NCBI GenBank assembly: GCA_004026145.2
Contig: CP034996.1
Coordinates: forward strand, 11,461,282-11,525,281
Direction of reading: 5' to 3'
From: Takifugu bimaculatus
Lineage: Eukaryota > Chordata > Actinopteri > Tetraodontiformes > Tetraodontidae
DNA length: 64,000 nt
Shown: positions 21,204 to 64,000 of the stretch, in pieces
Layout of the letters: every line of letters starts with the position of its first letter
Position numbering within the stretch: position 1 is the stretch's first letter
Program-made: the position numbers and the translations under genes
The notes under the pieces: model-generated
Told to the model about the DNA's origin: nothing
The model's input: only the letters and a program-made list of their open reading frames with translations
The model's database searches: none

Positions 21204-22567
21204 ATGGCCAGCTTCGGAGGACATGCCATCCCTGGCGGGTTTTTCCTATTGTTGGGCCTCTGGCTGACGGTCAAATACGTCCTCCATCACTACTGGAGGA
21301 GAAACAAGGCCAAAGGTCGGCCGGTGGTGCCGCTTTTCTTCAAAAGAATGAACTATGGCGAGGGCGGCATGGCGGTCTTCGCCTCCTTTGTCGGTGAGTT
21401 TTCCTCTCGCACCACCACGCCACCGGTGCTCCTGGTCTGACCGCAGGTGTCCCCCCGCAGGGATAATGGTGGAACAGTTTGTGGTGAGCGGGCCACACGC
21501 CCACCTCTACGACAGAGAGAACAACTCCTGGGTTAAGCTGATGAACTGGCAGCACAGCACCATGTACCTGTTCTTTGGGATCTATGGAATAGTCCTGCTC
21601 GCCAGCACCGCGTCCCGACTGGTGCCGGTCGGCGTGGACCGCCTCGCCCTCTCCATGGCTCTATTTGTCGAAGGTGACGTGTGAAAGTGTTGTGGTTCTC
21701 CCTCCCCGAAGGTGTGCCTCCCTGACCCGGGCCGTGTCCTGCCTCCCCAGGGTTCCTGTTCTATTACCACGTGCACAGCCGGCCTCCGCTGGACGCTCAC
21801 ATTCACACCCTGCTGCTGGTGGCCGTGTTCAGCGGGTCGGCCAGCGCCATGCTGGAGGTGTTCATGAGAGACAACGTTATTGTGGAGCTCTTCGGTAGCT
21901 GCATGTTCATCCTGCAGGGCACCTGGTTCTACCAGGTAATCACCCCCCCCCCTCCCCTAAAATGTCAGAATGTTACATTCTGTGACTAAACGTTTCTTCA
22001 TTTCTGTCCTTTCAGATCGGTTTTGTTCTCTACCCACTAAGTGGACCAGAGTGGGACCTGAACCAACACGACAACGTGATGTTCGTCACCATGTGCTTCT
22101 GCTGGCATCTGGCCGTGGCCCTGCTTCTGGTTGCGTGCATCTACTCGACAGTCTGGTGGTGAGACAGTTCAGCCTGCACGATTGGGACGAATGAGCTCCA
22201 TCAACTCTGAAAAACAAGTTCAACCACTGCGAACATGTATAAACAACCAGGTTCACCTGTCAATGCAGCTACAACCTGCTATTCATGCTGTTTTTAGTGC
22301 TAATGAAGCTGCGCTCCACCTATTTCACAGGCTAACCTTAAAGCTAATGCTACAGAACTGAAAGAGAAGTCACGAGCAGCCACGCAAGGCCTTCGTAGGT
22401 CCGGGATTATGCTGTCCTTGTGCCCTAATCTCCGTACTGTTGATTCTAATTTCAACAGGATGGTGAATCGACTGTCGGGAAGAGGAGGCGACGTCGAGAT
22501 CGGGATGCGAAACACCTCCAAAACCAGCTCCCAGAAAGCGTTGTTGGAAGCATCGGACGAAGAGTGA
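21204..22567 (+). CDS. tmem45b: Transmembrane protein 45 (TMEM45B-like)
   Basis: Multi-pass membrane protein of the TMEM45/DUF716 family; its molecular function is poorly known. Coding exons 21204-21393, 21461-21673, 21751-21935, 22016-22158 and 22459-22567 give 279 aa, typical for the family. Starting at MASFGGHAIPG, hydrophobic segments are visible at about residues 8-25, 53-63 (short), 95-115, 120-135, 150-170, 182-198 and 215-235, and conserved features include the WQHSTMY motif and the HSRPPLDAHIH loop. The C-terminal tail is hydrophilic and ends in acidic residues (ASDEE). All splice phases agree and no frame error is seen. Human TMEM45B lies next to NFRKB, and the same neighbourhood here favours tmem45b over tmem45a; the sequence alone does not settle it. 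Confidence 0.9.
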
Positions 22568-22676
22568 AAGTTATAATTTATCATTATTGAGCTAATTGTA
22601 CTTGTTAGATGATAATGATGCAATTGTTTCAGAGCAAGACTGTTTCTTTTCTTTTTTCATTGAAGGAAAATGTGAA

Positions 22677-22682
22677 AATAAA
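22677..22682 (+). terminator. tmem45b: Polyadenylation signal of tmem45b-like gene
   Basis: AATAAA 110 nt after the stop codon on the plus strand. Confidence 0.7.
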
Positions 22683-22768
22683 ATATGGTGCATGTAAATA
22701 TTTGCAGATTTACCGTATGTCCAATATAAAAAAAAACAACAACTAAAGAACAAACAGAATTACAAGTT

Positions 22769-22774
22769 TTTATT
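22769..22774 (-). terminator. nfrkb: Polyadenylation signal of nfrkb
   Basis: AATAAA on the minus strand, 140 nt after the nfrkb stop codon. It lies only about 87 bp from the opposing tmem45 signal. Confidence 0.7.
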
Positions 22775-22913
22775 CCACTTTTATGAGTCGGATTACAAAG
22801 TGCCAGGGCGATCTAGACAGAACGGTGATATTACTGTAACGTATGTGAAATGCTACGTGAAACAGCCTTTTTCAAATCTGTGTTTTTGCATTGAACGTCG
22901 ACGGAGGCGGAGC

Positions 22914-25900
22914 TCACTGAGCTGGTGGGTCTGGTGGGCGTTTAGGTGAAGCTGCTGTCGTGACGACGACCGTGGAGACGGACTTTGGGGAGCCCGCGGC
23001 CACGTGCTGCTGCAGCTGCTGGGTCTGGACGGTCTGGATGCGGACCTAAAGAAGAACGAGCGTTTTCGTCCCATTTCTGAAGATCATTTTCAATTCCAGC
23101 TGGAAAAACAAGAGGCGCGCTCACTTGTGTGGCCTGTCCTTGCTGCTGAAGCTGCTGGAACTGTTGAGCTGTGACGAAGCTGACTGGTTTGTTCCCTGCG
23201 ATCAGCTTTGTTCCGGCAGGCACCGAGGTCAGGATGATGTTCCTGCCCAGGCCGCTGATACTGCTCACGCAGAGAGAAAACAGCGAAATGCTTATTAATG
23301 TTTAAACCGTTTCAATATTACGACTTTGATTTGGGGTTTTACACATGAAAAGTACGATGACAAATAGGCTGTAATTGTCCGTTATCCTTAATGAGGCTTA
23401 CTTTGTGTTAATGCTTCCTTTTACCAAAGGTGTGGTCACCACGCTCTTGCTCTTCAGCGGCTGGTTAAGGACTGACAGCGGCACCGTTATCCGTGCGGGA
23501 AGCTTTCCCTGCAATGACGAGATCACAGGCATGCTTGAGGATTTGGAATGTGGAGGCTTCAAAGGCTATTTTTGAAAAGAAATAAATAAAATAGGGTCAA
23601 GGAAAAAAAAATGAATAAAATAAGGGCGCACCCTTGACAACAGCGACCCCTGAAGGCTAAATGGATATTTCACCATTTCCAAATATTATTATTTTACCGT
23701 TTGTGTTGTAACCACTGTAGCAGGGACCTGTCGCACTGTAGCTGTAGCTGTTCCTAGAGTGAGAGGGGACCCGGAGACCCCCGGAGCTACCGTGATTCCT
23801 TTAGCACCAGCCACAACGCTGGCAGCCATGGAAACAACACTGGCACACGTAGACGCCATGAGAGGTTTACTGCCGGTGCTGGTCGTCATCGTGATGGTCT
23901 GACCCTGCTTCTGTGGGATGACACCGAGTCCTGGCATTATCCGAATGGTGGTGCCGGTCTTGTCGGGCGAGGAGACGGCGGTGAAAGTCCTCGCCTTCTG
24001 GTCCCCCACAGCCAGCGTGGGCATCAGGCGGATGGCTGTGTCACCCGCAGCCTTCAGGAGGGCGGAGGCCGCGGGGGCCGCTTTACTGGTCTGCACCTCC
24101 GCCGCGCAGGGCAACGCGCCCGATGCGGAGGACGGCGACGCTTGGGGGGGGGTGACGTGGAGAGTCGCCGAGATGCTCTTGTTGCCTGTGGTGGCGCTGC
24201 TCAGGAACTCGGGGGTGAGTTTGACCGTTGCGACGGGGGATTTGGCAAGAGTGGCCATCATGTCTGGGGTGATGCGCAGCACCGTCTGTCCCTTTGCATC
24301 CGTGGTGATGGACGAGGGGGGAAGACGCAGGACGTCTTTACCCTGGATGCGCAGGTTGGTCGCAGTGATTGGGATCCCTGTGCCTCCTGGACTCTTCATT
24401 CCCAACTGGCCTGTGATGGACACCTTTAACAAGAGTAATACAGTCAGGTTTAGAAGGGTGACAACGGCGATGACGGTGGAGCTGCTTTGCCCAGTCAGCA
24501 TTCCTGTCTCACACCGTCACCTGACTAATTAGGTGCAGGAGGTCTGGAAAAAGGCCTCAAGCAAGTAGTGTACCTGTTTGATATTTGGGCTGGTCACACC
24601 TTGCAGCACAGCAGGGGAAGCCGAGCTTCCCGGACTCCCAGGTGAGAGCGTCGGAGGTTTGGCCACAGCTACAGCAGACACAGAGAGGGTGGTCGGCACC
24701 TGGACCGGGCTGCTAACGGTCTGAGTCCTCAGAGGCACAGACACCACTGCCTGTCAATGGGCAGAGAGCATAGTTGGTTATACATTTACAATTACCCCTC
24801 CCTGGGGAAAACAAGAAGCTTTTATTTAGGTACCTGTGAAATGGCCGATACCGACACCGGCATCCTGATCTGGTGGGGTGTCTGATGCACCAGTGCTGCT
24901 TGCTGGTTTCCTGCAGAAGAAGCCAGGCCTGACTGGGTAGAAACCATCCGGACCTGAGGGAGGGAGCCTGCCGCCAGGTGACTCACTATCCTGGCGGCGT
25001 GTTGGGACGTGACGGGCTGTGAGACTGGCGGACCGGACTGAGAACTGGGTAAGATGGTTCCCAGCTGGGGTAGAGATGGAGGAGAAACTAGAAGAACACT
25101 GGGAGGAAACAGGGGCAGAAGATAAATGATTACCAGGGATCAAGTTACAGGAATATACATCAGTACATATAGTTTTTTTTAACGAGTATGGGGTCACACT
25201 TACCCTGGACTGGATTTGACTGTATCTGGGAGGCCACTCTTTGTGGGTGTCGTGGCTATGCTATATGGTAAAGGTGATTTCGGGGTCCCAGGCGTGGTCA
25301 CAGTGGGTGTAGTGGGGGTAGGCGACATGGGATTACAGGCAGGATCCTGGCCCCCCTCCTGACATCCAGGTGCTTTACTGGCCCCATCTTTACTTCCAGA
25401 TTTCTGCTCATAAAATGCATTTAAAGCACAAAATCCAGTGAGATTCACATTTTCCCCACCACCACTGTAAGTAAATTTCAGTGTACTGATATTTTAACAG
25501 CGTCTTGTTGGAGTAAACAGGTGAAGCCTCGGGGAACTGGCAGGAGCAGACTCACAGGCTTGGATGAAGGTTTCGGTTTTTGCTGTAAGGCTTTTCTGGC
25601 TTTGGCTGCAGCAGCTTGAGCCTGGTGAATCCTCTCTGGGAACAAACAAACAAAAGATTCAACCAAACGAGCAAGCACGTTAAAACCATCTAAACTCTAA
25701 ACATCAGATAACGTCAAACAAACCAGCAGAGGGAATATTCTAAAAGATCCATTACCGAACTCCTCCTGACTGCGACTGCGGTGCAGATAAATCCAGAGTT
25801 TGCGGCCGATATCATATTTGACGCAGGGGTCTTTTTCATAGTGGAGTCTGTCCAAGGCCCCACTGACAACCGTGTTCACCTGGATGACAAAGGAAGTTTC

Positions 25901-28900
25901 ATGGGGGGAAAAAAAACCCCATAAGAAATAAGTTAAGAAGGTGAAGACAGGTGCAGGAGGAAATGAAAGGTCTCACCTGTGCACTGGTGACATCAGCAGC
26001 CAGGAACTGCGAGTCCTTCAACAATTCACAGATCTCCTGCCCTCGTCCCTTCTCCATTAGGCAACCTTGCTGCTGCGTCACGTACTGCAGGAAGAAAAAA
26101 TGGAATAAAAACACAGACAAAACGGTCGAACTGCCTTAGAATCACAATCAAATCAAACTCTGACCCAAAGACAGAATGGTGACATATGGGGGCCGGTCTG
26201 AGCGGAGCAGCGTGTGTTCCCTGGCTTTGTTGAGAGACATCTCCTTATCAAAAACCCCCTTGACGGGCCCCACCACCGACTCAAAGCCGTGCATCCGGAA
26301 AGTGAAGGCTTTGTGCGGCTGGTTGTATCTCTGCTGCTCCTAACAAACGAACCGCAAAAAGTATGTTGGCTCAGAAAGTTCCCAGAGATAAATATATAAT
26401 AATAAAGAGATCAATAAAAGATTTCTGGTAGCACACAAACCTGGATCTGAAACACCTGCCGCTCATCACCTGTGCTGGGACGCACCACGTAGTCCGTTGA
26501 GCTGCAGAGTTTGAGAGACCTGCTGTTAATTATCACAATAATTCCACCATGAGCACTTAATAAAAGAAGCCCATCACAGAATCTTACCCTCTGGGGGTGG
26601 GAGAGGTCATCTCTGACAGGTCTTCATTTTCTGTCTGTGGGAAGGGGGAAAAAAAGGCTTTTTGAGTTGGGCCACATAACAAACGGTAAACAGAGCAGAA
26701 CAACTGTATCAAAGTGTAACTTAAATCATTTCAGGTAGAGATGAAAGTGCATTTTAAAGACGCGACCTTGACGATCAGATCTCTGGAGTCCAGCCACAGC
26801 TGACAGAGGGCACTGACGTCCTTCTCTGCATCCTGAGTAGGGCCTTAAAGACAAGCGGTTGACTTTAAACTCCAAACAAACGGCACTCTTCATAGATGTG
26901 GCTGCATTCAGAGAGTATTCGACTTCTCCGCCTTTCTTACCAATCCACCTCCACTGCTGCGCTTCGTCGGAAAACTCCACAAATGGAGAAAAGCCACTGG
27001 GGAGAGCCATCATACCATCTGAGCGACCATGTCAGGCCGCAGGGAAACACAGGAGGAACATGTTGGCTTGGGTTGCAGAAAACAAGGTCTGATCGTTTCA
27101 GGTTGTGTGACGATACTTTTTCCTACCTTTGGTCTCTCCAGCCAGGAACTGCAGGGCCTGAACAACCAGATCGGACCAACACGGAACAGATGAAAACCAC
27201 ACATTCAGGGAGCTTGCTGGAGATGCCTGCCATGCCTGAACCTTGTCCTCCAGCTAACAGATCAACATTTCAGTGTTGTAATTTATAGAACACACACACA
27301 GACACACACACACACACACACAAACAGTGTGTACCACTGAAGTACTGCTGAGGATGTCCGCTCTCAAGAGGCTCTCCAGCAAGTTGAAAAAACTGACAGC
27401 AATTTCTTCGACTATAACGGTGCTGGTCTGAGTCTCCTCCACAGTCCTGCAATAACGGTGGATATTACATGAGGGTTACATTAGGTTCGACTCCTGCCAC
27501 GTGCACGGCACTAGACTCACTCTTCCTTGATATTGGGCAGCGGAGTTGATGGCGTATCTGGGAGAGAGTTCATGATGTTTGCTGGGGGTGCTAGGGAGTC
27601 TGAAGGGGCGAGAGATTCACAGGGGTCTTCGGTTTCCACTTTTATCGTCCTCATTTTCTTCTTCCTTCTCTCATCTTTCAGTTTCCTCTTTGGCAGAGTC
27701 AGATCACAGAGTGCTGGGGTGAAAAGGTACCGGGAATTCAACGACAAAATGCACTAGCCATTAGATTTAAAACACACACACTAAACACTTTCTACTTACG
27801 TAAAGTTCCTTTCCGACTAAAATTGGTTCTAGAGAGTATATCACCAAGATTGATATCCGAGGTCATCAAATCTGGGTGGTCCTGAAATAATTAAGCATTG
27901 GTGGAGTAAACAATACACCAAAAAATACAGTAAATAAATATAATTATGAAAAAAAAGCATTTTCCTACTGGCAATCTCTTCCTCTTCTCTCGATGGTTTT
28001 GCAGCATTATTCTCAAGTCCTGTTCCCCTAGTTCTATTTTATCTGTGGAAAAAAAATAACAGTGAATATTTATTTGGGTTGAATAACCACAGGAATACAA
28101 TCAAAGTGAGTTATCTCTCACCAGTCGACTTCATGTCTTGGGTGGAGAGGCTAGGAAGAATTTTAAGTGACACAGTTGGAGTTGGAGAAGACGGAGATTG
28201 TGGTGTTTGGGTCCACAATGACACGTCTGGAAGCAATGATGAGATATACAAATGTAGTGAAATGTCGTATTTTGGATGTCAAACATCTTGGTCTTCTACA
28301 AACCATCATCGTCCGAGGAAGCATTGCTGTCTCCACATTCCGTCTTAACCTCTTTCAATATGCGGCTCAATCTCTTTCTCACTCTTTGCTCCCGTATTTC
28401 AGCATGTGTTTTAGACAGCAACTTTCTTTTTGGTGGAAAATCCAGACCATTGTGCACTGCAAACTCCAGCAATTCCTGCAACAAAAAGATGCATTAAAGC
28501 CTGTACATAAATTCTTGGGACAAACGGTACCCTTTATGTATTTGATTTAGAAAGCATACCTTTCTAGAGACAAGAATCTGCTTGACCAGTCTGTGGTAAT
28601 ACTGCTGAAGAGAGTACAACTGTCGCTTTTTCTGGGACTTGGCACACAGCTGGCGGTACTTGACCACCTCTGGGTGGAAGAACCCATCTATGGGAAGGTG
28701 ACAATCGTTAAAACTTTGATCAGCACAACTTCATAAAACACATGATTTCACATGGGTGGGTTAAAAAAAATGCTAGAAGCACCTCTGAATAGTTTCTGTG
28801 CAAGATGAAGGGGATTTCCAAAGTTAAAATTCCCATTATTGAATAAATCGCTGATGGTGCTCTCTTGCTCCCCGGCATTGTTTTCAGGAAATTGTGGCAA

Positions 28901-29215
28901 AAACTGACGAAGATGCTCTCTCTGAGAATCCGACAGGACTTCGCTCCAGGTGCTTTCACTCACCACGGAGAAGAAGATGTCAGGCTGTTGTGAACCAAAG
29001 GGAATCATTATTGAACATCTATACTGCAAATCACGCATGCAGACAACTGAACGGCAAGTCAACACCGGGCTGTAGGTAATTTAACTGACATCCTCCAGGA
29101 GGTCCTCTGGAAGGTTGACTCTACAGTTGCCAAGCGTGCATTCCTCTGTGATGTGTCCAACAGGCTCTTCTTTTGGGTCAAGTGGATCTGTAAGCATATG
29201 GGTTAAGGCATCCAT
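22914..29215 (-). CDS. nfrkb: Nuclear factor related to kappa-B-binding protein (INO80 subunit G)
   Basis: Subunit of the INO80 chromatin-remodelling complex; NFRKB regulates the deubiquitinase UCHL5 within it. The gene reads leftwards from ATG 29213-29215 (MDALTHMLTDPLD, strong Kozak context) to TGA at 22914-22916. Coding exons in gene order are roughly 29215-29090, 28984-28785, 28689-28559, 28477-28305, 28225-28123, 28042-27970, 27882-27800, 27713-27520, 27446-27340, 27253-27127, 27010-26940, 26846-26765, 26634-26590, 26506-26440, 26343-26180, 26085-25975, 25876-25756, 25637-25550, 25463-25204, 25098-24835, 24750-24570, 24423-23695, 23515-23430, 23268-23123 and 23045-22914. The DEUBAD-like N-terminus (VLSDSQREHL, FGNPLHLAQKLF), the winged-helix region (EICELLKDSQFLA, VSGALDRLHYEKDPCVKYDI) and the Ser/Thr/Val-rich C-terminal half (NLRIQGKDVLRLPPSSITTD, GRNIILTSVPAGTKLIAG) are nearly identical to mammalian NFRKB. 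The junction near 25460 appears one base out of phase. Confidence 0.97.
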
Positions 29216-29535
29216 TCTTCTCTGCACCTCCCTGTACGAAGAAAACACACAAACACATATACGAGTCAGGCCAACGTTTGAAAGCGTTTACACTAGTGCA
29301 CGATTTAGAAGTCGTCAAGTGCGAAACAATTAATGAAGGAAAAACTCAAGGATACAATCAAAGCATTAGCTACTCGGTGCAGTAACGCTTTCATTGTGGC
29401 GCTATTCTATAAGCTAAGCTATAGCCCGTTAAAGCATTTTGGGGTGCTGTATAATATTTCAATGTACTCACAGCACTCGTATAGATATATTTTCTGGTTT
29501 GCAAAACTAAACGAACTATTTAAATTTGCACTCAC

Positions 29536-29620
29536 CCGACGCCGCTAATGTTTTGTGGAGGGGGGAAGTATTTTATTGACGCACCTGATTTCTTCTTCTA
29601 CTAAATGAGATTCCGGGATT
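29536..29620 (-). other. nfrkb: Probable non-coding first exon and promoter of nfrkb
   Basis: On the minus strand a good donor (CGTCGG then GTGAGT, junction at about 29535/29536) precedes an acceptor (TTCGTACAG at about 29232-29240) just before the start-codon exon. This implies a 5' UTR exon in the GC-richer stretch near 29540-29620. Inferred from splice signals only; the upper limit is uncertain. Confidence 0.45.
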
Positions 29621-30302
29621 TGTCATTTACGCACTCTACCTGCCCCCTATAGAGAAGTAGTGCTCGACCACATAATGTCTTCAAGACAGAAAGTTTGTTA
29701 ACTTTTTTCACTTCGTCATAGTCATAGTTGCTTTCTGTATTTTTATTTATTTTTTAAATATATTTCTGCATCCAGTTTCGTCCATGCATTATAATCTTAT
29801 TGGGCAGTAAAGGCAAGATTCACAGATTTTTGAGGTAAGACTAGCTAGGTCATGTAACATATTACATTTTAATATTTTAAGAAAAATGTGCAGTGTAACA
29901 TAAACATGTTCAGATTAGAATTTTTCTGAACAATCTTTAAACCAACATCTTTCATTCGAATGCACCCTCAGTGTAGTGACTATGCATATGTGTATATTCA
30001 AATCTATATGCAACTTGTCTTTACTGTGATTGTTCAGATTTGATTGAAATGATGGCAGAACTACCATAACCTGAAATATGAAGCACTGTTTCAGATTCGT
30101 CAGCTTGCTCCACCTCCTGATGATGTTGTACCAAACGGTCCATCCCTCTGTCCTCAAGCTACGGCCGCACAGAAAGTGGCACCGGCTGTGCCCTTCTGAA
30201 GGCTTCCAGACATTACAATAGGAACCAGGAATCCAACTGAGGCAAAGAGACGGAAAGGAACTTGTTACTTGCTCTAAAGGCTCCACTTAATGCCTTTGAA
30301 GG
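29621..30302. promoter_or_regulatory. Divergent intergenic region, nfrkb / ryr1
   Basis: Short spacer between two head-to-head genes: about 1.1 kb separates the nfrkb and ryr1 start codons. It should contain the 5' UTR and promoter of ryr1 and the promoter of nfrkb. It is AT-rich, and I identified no individual factor site with confidence. Confidence 0.45.

Positions 30303-64000
<33,698 letters not shown>

Noticed and set aside
23918..24532. 204-aa plus-strand open frame
   Set aside because: Shadow of the large, conserved nfrkb exon on the opposite strand.

Overview
The window is vertebrate nuclear DNA, most likely from a teleost with a compact genome of the percomorph or pufferfish type. 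All genes have GT-AG introns, many of about 75-150 bp, and a ryanodine receptor gene that is very large in mammals is almost complete in 34 kb. The encoded proteins are clearly vertebrate orthologues, and CA/TG microsatellites and poly-C tracts are common.

Layout: (1) a degenerate TTAGG/TTAGGG-like array (about 65-800) lies in the intron before the first visible exon of a calcineurin A catalytic subunit gene (847-9806, +, 5' end outside the window). (2) dnajc18, an ER-anchored J-protein (12605-15499, +). (3) A 4.3 kb intergenic stretch holding an 83-bp-period minisatellite. (4) gng8, a small G-protein gamma subunit (19778-20077, +). (5) A tmem45b-like seven-helix membrane protein gene (21204-22567, +), tail-to-tail with (6) nfrkb, the INO80-complex subunit (29215-22914, -). 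(7) ryr1, the skeletal-muscle ryanodine receptor/SR calcium-release channel (30303 to beyond 64000, +), head-to-head with nfrkb. The window ends after transmembrane segment S2 of ryr1, before the pore.

The genes are independent eukaryotic transcription units, not an operon. Calcineurin and RyR1 both belong to muscle calcium signalling, but I do not read their proximity as functional. I found no new biological system. The most notable signals are thirteen single-base insertions that break otherwise perfect exons in three genes (all +1, most next to a C), the telomere-like intronic array, a calcineurin-DNAJ pairing that repeats a linkage known from two other vertebrate chromosomes, an ancestral-looking N-terminus on DnaJC18, and an in-frame, stop-free 87-nt intron in gng8.
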